Below, one piece after another: positions 38,931-52,726 of a stretch of 64,000 nt of DNA. The DNA is taken from positions 1-64,000 of the forward strand of contig WBMZ01004776.1 in assembly GCA_013400975.1 (NCBI GenBank), read 5' to 3'. The notes beneath the pieces are model-generated. The model saw nothing but the letters and a program-made list of their open reading frames with translations. It was not told the DNA's origin and made no database searches. The DNA is from Atrichornis clamosus (lineage: Eukaryota; Chordata; Aves; Passeriformes; Menuridae). Every line of letters begins with the position of its first letter. Position 1 is the stretch's first letter. A program made the translations under genes and the position numbers.

Positions 38931-40460
38931 AGGGGTAGCTTGTATTTCTGAATCAAAGCACAAGTTTAAATGCCGTAAAAAGGAATCAATTTCTTTCTGC
39001 ACGGCCTCTTGATGAGTTACCAAGTTTTGTATTTTTGTCATCAAACATTTCCTTTTCAGGCTTTCATGGGGCATGGGGAAAAAAATATTTCTCAAGCAGA
39101 GACAGAATGACATCTAACCATGTCAGCTGATTGGCAGAACTCTGACAGATGTCACATACATATTAGCAGGTAGGAGATCAGAATTAGGGGAGAAAAAAAA
39201 GTCAGGATGTTCTTGTTGAAGTAATTACCAAGTACATTGCAGCCAAAACTAATTTTTTTTTTTACCTGCCAGTTTATCACCTCCCTCAAGCTTCCTGTCA
39301 AGAAAGACTGCTGCACACTTTGCACACTTGCAATTTGGCCTATTTCACTTACATGGGGAGCAAGTGCTACACTTAGGGGACATAATGAAAATATCATTAG
39401 ATAAGATGTCTCTACTCTCTTATTCATGAAGTTGCCTCTTGACTTTGTCCTTTCTCTTGACCTGTTGATATGAGATACAGAAGAGTATCTGTGAAGTAAG
39501 TAAGCATTTCTGCTGAAATGAGGTCTCCTTAAAAGAGTCAGTGTAACTGCATTGCTGATTAGACAAGAGTTTTGTCAATTCTGAGTCCATGGCTTCTCTT
39601 CTCCCCGACCTTTTCCAAATAATAATGAATACTAGCTAATTATAAATTGTCACGTTTTGCACAACAACAAAGCAGATTAAAAAGTCTTAAATAAAAAATC
39701 TTAAAGATATGCTCAGTGACGTGCTGTAAGCACAAAGTAGCCAAAGCTGGTACTTTCTTCATGAGTCTATTTTGCAAGTATAAGATCACATCTATCCTTC
39801 ATCACATTTGCTCAGGCATGCTCATTTTTCCCAACATAAGTATCTTTCAGATCAGCATTTAACTCCTCAAGCATTATTGCATCTTTCAACATGAACTCCA
39901 TTGTCTCACCTTCCAATAATACTGAAACAACAACCTGCCATCCTTCTTTAGGATAAAATAAGGTAATATTGCTCCTATTTTCTGCTACAATGATAAAATC
40001 TTACTTCTTTGATGCTGTGTTTGTTCCCTTTTATGCTCCAGATAACTCTTTAAAACTTAACATGTTTTGTCCTCAGTACAAACCTAATAGTCCTACTTTT
40101 CTTATTTTCCTACCTTCAGTGTAGGTTAAAATATTGCACCGTTAAACTCCTAAATACACTCTAGGCACCACCTAACTCATTTTTACAACAGTGCCAATGA
40201 ATCCAAGTGCAACCACACTACAAATTCTGAATCCTTCCAATCCAGCAAATAAGAAGTTTTTCCACAAACAGTTCTAGACAAGAGGCAAAAGACCCCAAAA
40301 TTTGCATCTTCACCATCATGAAATAACTTTTTTCCAACATGAACTTCAAGATCCTTAAACAATACCTAGTGGGAACTTCAGATGAAAAACATTAAAATTC
40401 TTTTAAGTAATTAAAATTATATGTTGGGAGGGAAACAAAGAAAATCAAGTCCTCTAGGAC

Positions 40461-40503
40461 TAAAAAAACCTAAACAAATAAACAAACAAAAAAAAACCCC
40501 CAA
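40461..40503. repeat. A-rich tract with AAAC/AAAT units ending in A-run then C5
   Basis: The tract is TAAACAAATAAACAAAC followed by a run of nine or more A and then CCCCC. A second A-rich purine tract follows at about 40590-40655. Confidence 0.85.
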
Positions 40504-41394
40504 CAATGAGCAAAAGTGAGTATCTTTTAGAATGGAAAAAGTCCCAGACAGATTGAAACATTGCTCAAGTATTTTTCCCAGTACTGAAGACTCAACAAAA
40601 AATGAACAAACACCAAAAAAAGAGAAAAAAAGCAACAAGGAGAAAAGAAAAATAGGTAGGTACCCACTATTTTACATTCCTTCTAAAATTTTGATGTTAT
40701 GGAGGCAGAACAAAAGCGTCATATTTCTGGCCCAACTGGAAGTAAGAAATACAAGAAGGAATTTTGAGTTAGCTAGTTTGCGTGAAACACTCAACTCAGT
40801 TTTGTACATCTTAAAGAATTAGGTATTTAGGTAAGTATTGAAAAGAAATCTGATAAAAATTGGTTTGGGGTTAATTTCAGTTCTCCTAGCATCCTAGAAG
40901 CATCCACTGCTGTTTATGTCACTACATTACTACTCACAACACAAACCAGCAGCAACTCTTCCAGCCACTCCCTAAAGCTGTGGTGGATATATTTCATAAG
41001 TAAACAGGACAAAACCTGAGGTATAGCCAAGGACAGCAACCTGAAAGAAGAGCACCAATAATGACAATTCTGCTGACAAGGAGACACCACTGACAGGAAG
41101 AAGTGTGCCATCATGTTATTTTCCAGCTGGGTTCAACAGACAGTGATGCTCCTGGACTTTGTCATGTGTACAAGGTGGCATTGACTTCTCTGATGTAATT
41201 ATTCAACCTAAGTAAAAGTGCTGATGGAGTATTTCAGCTTTTCTGTTATCCAGGTTGTTATTGAAGCATCTTTTGTGCTGTCATTGTTTCTTTTTCGCTC
41301 CCCAGATGTTACTGTAGTTAGATGGGGGCAAAACATGGCATCTTACATAGTTGTTGCTCTAAACACACCAGTATAGCTTATAAGAAATTCATAA

Positions 41395-41610
41395 AATCAT
41401 AGAATCTATGATGAACCTTTAGGTTCATTGAGTCTAACTGTTAACCCAGCACTACAAGTCCATGCTAAACTATGTCCCCAAGCACCACACCTAGACATTA
41501 TTTAAAAACTTTCAGGGATGGTGATTCCAGCACTTTCCGGAGTAGCCTGTTTCAATGCTTGACCAATACCCAATTCAAAACTCCCCTGGCACAACTATAT
41601 ATTTGAGACC
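41395..41610 (-). mobile_element. CR1 LINE 3' fragment, minus strand
   Basis: It opens with ATCATAGAATCTATGATG, the reverse complement of the CR1 3' tail. It continues with AACCCAGCACTAC, CCATGCTAAACTATGTCCC, CAGGGATGGTGATTCCA and GCCTGTTTCAATGCTTGA in CR1 order. It is 5'-truncated and more diverged than the copy at 29000. Confidence 0.9.
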
Positions 41611-41894
41611 TTTTTAGATGAAGATATACATTACCCTCACATTACTTTCACCTCCATCTTTCCCGCTGGATTTTTACTTTTCTTCTGCACATCATCCATC
41701 AGTCAGTTATAGCAGGTAGCAAAAGTCTTTCACCTTACATAGACAAGGTAAGGTAACAGCAGTCACTAAGTTGCGGGCAGAAGAAACTGATGTCAGAAAC
41801 AAACTTTCATTTTTTCTCAAAGGAAAAACCTATGAACCATATTGTGCAAACAAAAACCTGACAGCATTTCCGCACACCCACAATGCAATCAAAG

Positions 41895-41935
41895 TGCTGG
41901 AAAAGTTTCCAGAGATCATCTAGTCTGTCCTAAAG
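41895..41935 (-). mobile_element. Possible short CR1 remnant, minus strand
   Basis: TTCCAGAGATCATCTAGTCTG resembles the region just inside the CR1 3' end. The tail octamers are missing and the match is short, so chance likeness is possible. Its closeness to the CR1 at 41395-41610 could mean one element was split. Confidence 0.4.
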
Positions 41936-44900
41936 ATGGATTATTTATATCTAAAGCAGTAGGTATCAAAAGGCTAGTTCAACCCACTTACAGAAAATAA
42001 TCATTTCACACAATTCAGAATTTACTTTTACAGCATGAGTGATGCTGAGAGGAAGGCAGGAAAGCCCCAACAGAAATGTGGGCTTCAGAGTTAAGAATAT
42101 CACATAATAATCTAACTCTGGGACAGGATCAACGCTTGCGTTTCTGGAGGTTGAAGCAAAGAGCTGATAGAGATGACAGGTATTTTCCATTCCAAAACAG
42201 CCCCAATTTTTTTTCCCCTCCAGTGCTGCTCCTTTATTCTCTAACCCACTCTTTGAAAAAACAGAACTTGTCTTTCTGAGGTGACTAAGAGATGCAGTCT
42301 GATACTTCTGGCACTCCAACCCCCTCTTAAGTTTTATCTGGAGTGGGAGGAGCAGCTTGGGATGGTGATAAGGAAGACAAGCAGGAGTAGCTAATTAGGT
42401 ATAAAAAACTAAATGTTCTGCTAAAATACCAAAGTCTATGCACAAAACTTTGCCCAAGGTAAAACAGAAAATCCACTTACTCCAGATGGACTCCAAGTTC
42501 TTGCTTTTATTTTTCATGTACAGGAAACAACCTACTATATAGAGAAGGAATTTTTTCTTTTTTTAATATACAGATGTGAAAGCTGCAAGTATTATTTCAT
42601 AAAGCTGGTAGAGAAAGAGACAGAAGGAAACTGATTTTCCCTTCTCACAAGATTTTCCCTCATTTTCCCCATCCCAGTCAAAAACTCTACAGCCAGCAAA
42701 GCCGCCTGGATTTAGATCAGCTCTAACACTGCTACGTGCAACTATGTAAGACACTTGGTTCACAGGAGATCAGAGATACACGTTAAGCCACTGCAGCTTT
42801 CCTCAGTAGCATACTGATGTCATTGCAACAAAAACAAAAAGTGGGACTGGCTTTGGAGAAGAACCAAACCAGTGCAAACATTCCTACATAGATGGGGCTG
42901 CAGATGAACTTTTGTCAGCACCACCAAAAGGGCAGTCTCACAGCTGCTGAAGAAAATGGATCTCTCCTCATTTTGCATTCCAGAAGAACCAGCTGTTGAA
43001 ACTCAGCCTATGCCAGTCCAGCCCATCTGCTGGATTTCACATAGTGAAATACAGAGAGGGAAAGAAAGGGATTCACACAGGCCATTCTTTACACAACAGA
43101 GAATAAGACAGATTTTTGTATGTCTCTAGGCCACAAAGCAGGTTGGAAATCGCTTCTGATCCTTATGAATATTGTCATACAGGTCATTATGTTCTTGCAG
43201 AGATTTTGCTGTCCATGCAATCCCAGACTAAAGGAAATAGCATGTGTTATTCAAAGTCCAGAGAGCATCTGAGATTGGAAGAGAGCACAGGAAGTGAAAA
43301 CAGGTTTTTTTGCAGTCACCTTCCCAAGATTATCTGTACCTCCTGCCAGGATCAGCAGGGTCCTTCATCCACAGCAGGAATTATTCATGAAAATCCACAA
43401 ATCTGGGTCCTAAGCAGCCTCTCCCCCAGCTCCTCCTTTAGGTTCTGGCCACTATCCAGCATCTCTGCTGAGGTGTGGAGTGAACATCCACACTGAGGTG
43501 ACCCTATTCTCAGGAGACTCTGAGGAGTCAGCTGGGTCCACAGCATGAGAGTCCAGCCTTCCACCCAGAAAGGTGACATCAAGTATTCTCCAGTAAGACA
43601 AATCGAGATAGTTTTCCCTGGAGATTATGTTTCTGAAGACATCACCTCATGCTACAGGGAATGACTTTGCACAAGGTGTCATGCAAGGGGTCCAGAGGCT
43701 TAGTTTGCGGATGAATGCACCACACTATAAATGAATAATTAGGTTTCCTGTATCATTGAATTAACTCTTCCCATTGTCAGGTAGCTCAGTCCAATAACTT
43801 CCAAACAACAAACATGATTGACTTCATGGAGCTGCCTTTCTTTTTTCTCATGTCTCTTTCAGAAATGCTGGGGTTTTTTCAAACTTTACTTCTAAAATAC
43901 ACAAAGTATTTTGTAAGCCAAAACCAATATATATTTTCCTCTTCCCACCCCCAATGAATTTAGCCTCTATCAGATAAAGAGTACTCTCTGAAAAGAGTCC
44001 TATCTTCCAGCCTGAGCAATTAATCATTTTAGTAACAGCAGTCTGGAAAAAGTCAAATACACTGCATGAAGGAAAATCCTATATTCCACCATTTCTCCCT
44101 TTGGAAAACAAAGAAAAAAGCTAAAAAAAACCCCAATCCAAACCGATGAACCCTGAAACAATGCATCTGCAAAAGCTTTTCCCAACTAGAAAAATGTACT
44201 GAATAATTAATAGACATGTTCTGTGACTAGGACCAACTGCTAGTGGCAAGTCACATTTTGGGCACCAATTTCTTAAAAAGCCAGTCAGGACATATTATAA
44301 AGAACTTCAACCAGCAACCAAAAAAATGGCTCACCCTATGATATTCCAGTGGCACCATGCAAGCTCAGTGAAATAAGCTGTTTGCTAAAAGGCTATTCAG
44401 AGAAGCCCATTGTCAGTACTTAATAGCAGATACGGACCATTGAGTAGGCAAAGCATCTATGTTCTGCAGAGTGAAAACTGCTTACCTGGGACAGATCTAT
44501 TAGGTTGTGCTGCTTCATTGATAGGAATAAAATTATAGACATGACAGTACCACTGAGGATATTAGTTAATAAGGGAATGAGGCTAAAAGATTACTGTAGT
44601 AACTGATACACTGTTAAGGCCTGGAAAGTCTATTATTTTTCCCTTTCCTGATTGCTTAGCATTGTCGTTTCAGTGCTAATTACCTAATTAAAGGAGCTGT
44701 GTGATATTAACTGCACATCTACTTCTTGTGGTGAGCTGAGAAGACTGAAGATTAAAAACACATGGTGTCTCTTGCCATCTTTGGAACAATGACAAAGCAA
44801 CATTTGCAAAAGAAATAACATGCTCTTTTGTCAAAAAAGTCACTAAATTCTCCAAGAACATCAAGTTCATAACCCGCTGACAGAGCACCTGCGAGTTACG

Positions 44901-46890
44901 CCCAGCCTCAGAACACCAAGCAAATGCCACATACATTGAAACACAAAGTCTACAATCCCAGTGTAAGAAGAAGAGAGGAGGTAACCCTTCACAGGGAAAC
45001 AGGCAATCCACCTGTCATTTTAGGTACTGCACACCACGATTCACAGTGTCAGCATACAAGTGCAAGTTTTTAGCTAGCAACTTGCAAACAACAGTTAGGA
45101 AAGTCTTGAGGTGTACACAGTGTTCCCTATTGGCAGCAGGGGCCAAGAGTCCTGGAAGCAAGGTTATTTCACAGCTATAAAACAGAAGCAGAACTTGGTG
45201 CACTGCTTGGACTCTAAACATGGCATTTATTAACTGGAGAGATATGGGAGACAATTCCATGCAGTGGAAGCATGAAAAATTTTCTGGTTTGAACATCCTC
45301 TTTTTGGCAGGGTCAAAAAGCGAGATGACTCTTCTAAAGCAGTTAAATTTTCTAAAAAACAAAATAAAACAATACAAAACTATGGGTCAGTAGTTTTACA
45401 ACTACTTTATTCCCATCCACTTTGTGCCAAAATGATCAATAACAGATTATTCCTCAAGCTTGGCCTAATTCACCATATTCTATTAGTGATACTGAGTGGC
45501 TTAATTTTGCGATGTTCAATTAGCAGTGTCTTAAAATAATAGATCTTCTTTTGACAGGTAAAGCAGTAATTGAGCATTTCTAGAGAGCAAAGAGTGCAAT
45601 ACAGGTGCCCTGGTGCATAAAATTGAGGTATGCAACTGTTATAATTGCTTTTGAAAATACTGGTCTTAGTGTTGAGCAAAAAAAGCAATTCATCAAGACA
45701 GTTGCACACATTCTTTTAGCCAAACTTACAAAAATTCCTCTCATTTTACCTCCTACTATTCCCAGTTTTCTCTTGCCTTGTCAACAGCCCTTTCAAAACA
45801 TATAGTCAACACTACCTACAAAGTTATTCAAACAAACAAAATCACAGCACTTGGACAGCTATTGATCCCATCTTTATAATTTTTAGATTGTGCTCAAGAA
45901 CCGAGAAATGGTTTTTCCTTTGATTGTTCCATGGCCAATAGCACGCTTCACAGGCTAAAGGACTGATGCAGGTCATAAAATATTTCCTTGAATTTCTTAA
46001 ATACAGTGACATTTTTCATTGTATCATCACAAAGACATAATTTGAGTACATATCCACTTGAATAAATAGTCAATGAATAGCAGAGAACTATACTTTCAGT
46101 TTTATACAGACTCAGAGGTATACATTCTGTCCTTACATCTGTCAACTTAAAACTTCAAACAAAATCCTTCCTTCCAGCAATTTCAGTTTAATGATGCTCA
46201 TAGTTACCACCAGCAACAAGTTCAGATTCTGGAATACTGACAAAGTTTTAGCTCTTCATAGTGCCCCCTAATATTTTTGAAATATACTGTAGTAACTGAT
46301 CCTTCACACCAAATGTTTCCAAGCACAGCCTCTAAAAACTGCATTTAAAATCTGCAACTTATCAATTTAGCCATGCTGAAGAATGTTTTCATAGCAATTT
46401 TTCACAGTACCCCAAGGAACATGGCATTTCCCAGACCATATTCAAATTAACCACGGACCTTAGTCCTAACCACTAACCATTAGTCCTTAAAGTATGAGGA
46501 TCTCTAGATCACTTATGTCTCAAAAGGTCCAGCTCTAGGTGACCTTAAAAAGCTCCAAAATATTTTGTTCAGGCATGAAGGACTAGATTTGTCATAGCAT
46601 TAGTCTGCATTCTATAGGGTGGACACGATTTAATCTAACAGCATATTCAACCATTGAGCAGAATAACTGCAAAATTACTTCCAAACTGATCATTTTGAAC
46701 ATTATAGTCGTCATAGTTTGTTCTAAATTCTATAGCTGAGATTAACAGGCTGAACATTCGCTACCACAGAAGAAAATATTAAATCAAACCAAGCAGTTGA
46801 TTTGTCTCGGGAGCCAAAGACCTTGCAAGAAGTCACAAACCCCAAAATTTCCTCATTCACGCCGAGGTCTCCGCAGGATCGTTTTACTAA

Positions 46891-46909
46891 CTGCGCCATC
46901 TACTGGCAG
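46891..46909 (-). promoter_or_regulatory. CTCF consensus motif
   Basis: On the minus strand it reads CTGCCAGTAGATGGCGCAG. CCAGTAGATGGCG matches every position of the core consensus CCASYAGRKGGCR, and the trailing GC also fits. It lies in a local CpG-bearing patch (46850-46920) within AT-rich DNA, and no repeat is recognised there. Such exact matches are frequently occupied in vertebrates, but occupancy here is inference. Confidence 0.6.
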
Positions 46910-47177
46910 AATCCCATAACTGTTATCAATCGATTCCCCCTACAAAACAATTTGATACTTCTTCAGTGGTTCTCAGACACCAAACAACCTTTGAAAGATC
47001 ACAGGCCATTTCTGTGAAGTTCATAAATGCAATAAGAAAAGGAAATCTATTTTCAGACTTAAATCAGCTATTAGTGTGCTTTCACCTTAACTGAAAAAGG
47101 GTACCTAAATCAAAGAAAATTGAAATCGCTTAGCTCAACTATTAAAATAGCAATGCTTCCTAACCCTAGCCCCTGCC

Positions 47178-47240
47178 CCCACAACGAACAAACAAAAAAA
47201 AACAAAAACAAGAAAAAAGACAATAATAAAAAGAATATGC
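47178..47240. repeat. A-rich low-complexity tract with C-rich leader
   Basis: CCCCTGCCCCCAC is followed by AAACAAAC and A-run pieces, then AATAATAAAAAG. It has no fixed period. Confidence 0.8.
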
Positions 47241-50200
47241 ATGATTAGTGGAAAATATTACCATTCTTATTTTTGCTTTTTCATGCATTCAAAGCATACA
47301 ACTCATATTCATACCAAAGCAGGGAAAATGAAAACAAGCAAATAAGTCATCTGCGTACTGTCAAGTTGATAAAGATCAACCAGTACCTACACGGCATCAG
47401 TAACACAGAAACGGATCACTGGTAGGCTTTCCCCAAACAAAACACTATATTTTTCCCAGTACCTTCCAGGTTTAAAAAAAAATAAATTCATAACACAATA
47501 TGGATCTGTCTTAAACTTTAGAGCAACAAGAACAGCAAAAAATATGCAGTTCATCTTCAGAAAACATCACTGAACACAGTAAGCTTCTTCTTTCATTTTT
47601 ATGAGGTCATTTACACCCGTATCTGTCCTTGCCTATATTTTACAGGGCTCAAAGTATTCACCACTCTTCCCTGTTGCGTCCTTGAACTTCTTCATTGGAA
47701 AGAAAGAAACCAAAACACTAAACCAGTCCTCTGTCTGCTTCTCTCTGACACATCACAAGATCTCACTTCTACTTGGGAGGGGCATTATTTCAAAAGAGAC
47801 AACTTTAGAAAAGTAAAGTGAAAAATAAAGAAACTTGGTGTAGAATTTAAGATACATTATTAGAAAGCAGTCATACATCTTGCATGTATCTAGGAGTTTA
47901 GTTTCCAATTTCAAGAGAGGAAAAGACATGGTTCAATTGGATAACATCATAAGAACCATTAAATTGTTTGGTACTAGAAGAAACATAAGGATCTGTTGAC
48001 TCAGTGAAACACATGGTCATATTCAACACCTTTGGTAGTCTTCTCTAACTCCTATCTAGAAGCACTTTCAGGCATCATAAATTAGCACAAAATGGCTCTA
48101 TCGAGTGCACAAAAACACTTTCCTGAATCTAAAGTGAGGGACCTGGAAATACTTTTGAACTTAGAGATTCACACTGAAGCTGTGAAGGTCTGTAACAGAA
48201 CAAGACCTGGAGGGAGTCCACTGCTCCCTCACCTTTGAGCCTTGTTTTTCGTATGATGAGAAGCACAAATAAGAGGTACCACATGCCCTGGCCAAGCCAA
48301 CCCAGAGTAGTCTGGCTAAGAGACCACAGAGCACACCATGAGACAAGACACTGTACAGTTGCCTTGTAGCACAAGCAGGTGCAGGGAGGAGGACAGAAAA
48401 CAGAGTCACATTATCCAGAAAGGTCATGCAGCTGTTTGCTGGCACACAAGAAATGCTGGATTCTGAAAGTTAGCATGCTGCATTGCTTTCTTATTTGGTA
48501 CCTAGAAGAAGCTTTGTGAATACTTTCCTCTCCCACAAAGCATCCATACCAGCAGCTGATCAGAGGGACCAGACCTTAGCACAAGTTAAAGGGACAAAAC
48601 ATAACTATCATAAGCAGATGCAAAGAGAAGCTAGTCCAGGCCATTCAAAAGAGTTCAAGTTTAAAAATGGTTGCATCTTCCTTTCACATTTTGGCCACTC
48701 ATCTAAGCAAAATACAAAGTTAGATAAATTACTGGCCCTATTCAGAAAGGCAACATCCATGTTCCTCAAGATCTACATTACAAATGGACTGTTTTTACCT
48801 CAGAACAAGGGACTAAATAGTCTTCCTACACACATCAATTGCCACTAAATTACCATGAGATCTACTCCAACCCACACAAAAATCTATTTGTATCCTCACT
48901 GCAGTTTTGGCAGTACATCAATTACTCTGACAACCCTCACAACTGTAAGAATATGTATAAACCTTGATCCAAAGATGAAATACTGCTTTCATTAGCTTAA
49001 AATAGCACTAGATAAGCAAACCTGCCAGCCATATTGGAACATTTTGCTGTTCTATTATGTTCTAGGGGAATCATCTCCTCCCTTTTATCTGTTTTTCTTG
49101 TAGTTTGCAGCAATACACCAGGGAATACAAAAAGCCCAAACCCTGCAGTGGCCTTCTGGTGTCATCCATGCTAACTATTCACTCCAAATGGCTTTCATTC
49201 AAATTTAGCAGCTTGCAAACATTCCCTGTCCATTTGTTAGGTGAAGGTAAAGTGATGATCTTTTGTTCTGAGCAGATTTAAAAGGCAGATAATTGCAGAC
49301 AGATAACCATAGGTAAAGCCTGTACCCTACCATCATGCCTGAAGAACACTGTGTTGATCTGTAAAGAGACAGAAATCAGCGTCAGAAAGATGCTGCCTCA
49401 TGAATGCAACTGGCTCCAGGGGATCAGGAAAGGAGGCACTACATACCCCTCCATTTTAACTATTAGAGATTATTTGAGATGCTTCTCTAGTTTGAAATAG
49501 TGACTGAATATGTGTCCTTGCCCCTCTTATCTGTGCAGCTCAGTAATTTGACTCCCTACAAAAAGTAATGCTGTCTTAAGGATTCTCAAAATTACATGTG
49601 ACCAACTACACATCCACTACTTGACTCTAGGTGCCTCTAGAGAGCATCTCAGGATTTGGCTTCACAGCTTCTATCCACTGCCACCTTTTCCAGGCTTTCC
49701 AAAGTTATCCCTACCAGGATCAAAGAGGCTGCTCTGCCATGGTCACAGCCCTGCAGCTCCTACTATCTGGAAAAAGTTCCCTTGCTGTAAGGAGCAGCAA
49801 ACCTGCAGAGCAGAGTGACACAAAGTTCTTCTACTCTACAGATTTGGGAACCATTATCTTAAAGGCTGAGGTGAGTCTTTACTGTTTTCATCTCTACTTC
49901 TGCACCATCCCTTTAGTCCAGGTCTTTCTTTCTGCCTGGGCTCTTCAACTGCCTGCCTGCCTCTCCAGCCTTTCATATGATTAGAGCTCTTCCCACCTAC
50001 AAAGTAAGCCTGCCTAGAGTCTATCACAGCTTAACTGGAAGTTGAGGATTACAGAAAGTGGAAGTTTTCTCTCTCTGACATTTTCAAACAGTCTAATCTG
50101 GAAGTCAGGTGAATACAGTAATGCATTAAAAATTGTTCATCTCCTCGCTTTTCAAGGAATTGTGCAGGATTTTAAGAACAAATACAAATTTAAAAAAGCT

Positions 50201-51011
50201 TTGATACCTCTTTCTATTGATATTACATCTTAATACTGTAAAAAAGTTAATCGTTGCAGCAAGACTGTTAAATACCACACAGTGAGCACTTAGCAGAAAG
50301 TAAATTATCAAAGATTATTTAAGAATAAAAGATAAATGGAATGAAGGAGGGAATGGAGAAAAGAAGGAAAAAAATTATTTGTGGCAATTCCTGTGATGCA
50401 GGGGTATTTTATTATACAGTTAAAATAAAATAGCATTTTCACAATGCAATTATGCCACAGAGCAGGAAAGAAAGATTTCACTAGAAATTCACAGGCTTTT
50501 CTTGCTAGGCTTGAGCAAGCAGAAAGAACTTTATCTCCATAGACCCTGACACAATATTGCTACAAGAGATAACACCTTCAAACTTTATTAATTAGTTCCA
50601 CATGCAACTCCGTGCACATTTGAAAATTATGAACAGGAGGAATGTATTTTTCCTTAAAGTTTTGAAAGAAGAAAACAATTTTGTAGTTCATCTCCAAGTA
50701 CAAGAGACATTAACATCTGCATGCTCTCACCTAACCTTCACTGGTCTCAGGAAGCAGATACCCAGTTTTCTTCTTCATAAAAATCAAGAAACAGGAGAAG
50801 CTATAGAAAAGAACAAAAATAGTAGGTCTAGCTAGACTTAAGTGATACTAACACATTAGCAGTCACTCATTATTCCATATAGATGTTCAAGTTATTACAG
50901 CACAATGAGCCTCTTGCCATGTCTCTGCCGTTATGGTTTCATTAGAATGCAACATCCATCGTGGATGTGTTCCTATTCCTAAGGAACACTATTCCCAAGT
51001 CTTGTCTATTG

Positions 51012-51097
51012 GAAGGTGTCCTTGCCCATGGCAGGGGGACTGGAACTAGATTTTCCTTAAGGTCCTTTCCAACCCAAACCATTCTGTGGTTCTGTGA
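51012..51097 (+). mobile_element. CR1 LINE 3' end, plus strand
   Basis: GGTGTCCTTGCCCATGGCAG, then GGAACTAGATTTTCC, GGTCCTTTCCAACCCAAACC and the tail ATTCTGTGGTTCTGTGA follow the CR1 3' terminus exactly in order. About 90 bp is left, so it is severely 5'-truncated. The sequence just upstream (50945-51011) is not recognisably CR1. Confidence 0.93.
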
Positions 51098-51468
51098 AGG
51101 ATGAAAATACACATTAACAGCTGCCTCCTTCACTTGCCAGTCCATCAAAATGAGGCAAGGTTCCAACTGGAAAGAGTTGCACAGATATATTGTAGAGCAT
51201 ATGAAATCACTAAATACAGCAGGACAGCTTTATTTTAGATATATCCTGAACTGTAGGGTCTACTTTACAATACGAAAGCCTGTTCACAAAATAAAATCCT
51301 TAACTTTACAGTTTTTTGAGGGAGTACATAAGTTCGGAAAATTCCCTCCTTGGCTCCCTACTAATGAAACTCAACAGAAATGAACTTAAACAAGGCATAA
51401 CCAGTTGGAAGGTGGGGGTGTGGAATTCTACTAGATTGTCATTTGCATTCAGCTCTAATTTTCTTTGA

Positions 51469-51500
51469 ATATATATGCATATATATTTATATGTACGTAT
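51469..51500. repeat. TA-rich alternating tract
   Basis: ATATATATGCATATATAT and TATATGTACGTATA are alternating purine-pyrimidine and largely self-complementary. Confidence 0.85.
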
Positions 51501-52726
51501 AATCCTATATAGGTGTAACAGTTCACTTTTTGTGAGCACTGCAGGAACACTCAATGTTTTTTAGCACCTACCACTCACAGAGATCCTGACAATCAGCTAG
51601 AGTTCCTAAACAAGTAGATAGTATAATTATAAAAATACTACTTCTATACAGTTTTAAAAGTAAGCAATCTAATTTAACATTGTTCCTATCACATTCATAG
51701 CTGTCTGTATATTTCTACCGTCCTCTTCAGTTATGTAAACACACTAGCAGAAAAGCACTTTCCAGTGGGAATATTATAGTAACAGTTTCTTCAATTTTCA
51801 ATTTGTACAGAAATTTCAATCAGCCATAGCTGATATATGTTTTCAGTGATAACCAGTGAAAAGCCTTCAGCTCAAAAATCTCCAAAAAAAAAAGCTCCTG
51901 TGCCCTGTTAAGTGATTTTACAGCAGAAACAGAATTACTCACATAAAGTGCAAGCTTTGCCATTTCTAACATGTAGTCTTATGTCCTCATCCTCCCATCC
52001 CTAAGCCTGTTTGCTCTCTGCCATCTTAGCCTGTTTTAAATCCAGGGGAATAAATCAGTAACTCACTTCAGATACGATCCACAAATGTTGTAATAAAAGT
52101 CATCCATATCCAGTCTACAAAACCAGACTGAAACGGCAGCTAAGAGTAATTTTAAGACTCTCAAAACTTCACATTATAGGCTGAGAAGCTTATTTAGCGC
52201 AGTGGTTTTCCTTTGAGGTTGAAGTGTTCTGTCTGTAGAAAGTAACTGTCCTGTCTGGGTACCTCAGCAGCTTAAAATACCCTGAATCTGTGTCTGTTCA
52301 TGGAAAATTTAAAAAAAATAAAAAATCTGGAAACCTTCCACTGCTTGTGCACCACTAGTCAAGTGTTAAGCCTTTGTAAAAACAATCTTCAGCTCTATTT
52401 GCAGTAAAGTGGTGTCAAAACCAGATAGAGCTCTGAAAGGGAGATGACCCACTAACCAGCATCCATCATGGGTGACAACACAAACTGCTGCCATTAGCAG
52501 TGCTCAGTGTGCTCTTGGAGTGTCCCCAGGACATCCATGCCAGGGCCCAATACAGAACTGCAGCAGTCTATTGGAGGAGCTCTGAGTGGATGTTATGTTT
52601 TGGAGCAATATTATTTTCATGCAGATATCCTTTCATATCATGCCAGAGAAAGGAAGAAGAATATGATGCAGCAGAGGATGCACAAACACTTCTGCAGTAA
52701 GAAAGAGCAGGCAGGGAGCAGCTTTC

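Larger units (their letters stand above)
37653..41394. other. Unique AT-rich stretch with A/C-rich tracts, no gene
   Basis: Frames stay at or below 102 codons and none is recognised. The 96-codon frame at 40532-40822 is lysine-rich because it runs through an A-rich tract. A consensus donor-like AGGTAAGTATT occurs at about 40829-40839, but I could not pair it with a convincing acceptor. Confidence 0.5.
41936..51011. other. Unique AT-rich stretch, no confident gene
   Basis: About 9 kb without a recognised repeat family. Frames of 117-126 codons (41966-42319 minus, 43116-43496 plus, 45015-45377 minus, 48483-48848 plus, 49631-49984 plus) resemble nothing I know. A minus-strand exon-like island at 44486-44552 is discussed as a finding. 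GC-richer patches lie at about 43300-43600 and 49620-49990. The CTCF motif and A/C tract in this stretch are listed separately. Confidence 0.5.

Noticed and set aside
43018..43034. CTCF-like CCAGCAGATGGGC (minus strand)
   Set aside because: One core mismatch at the important GGC-R position (GGGC), so it is too weak to list beside the exact match at 46891.
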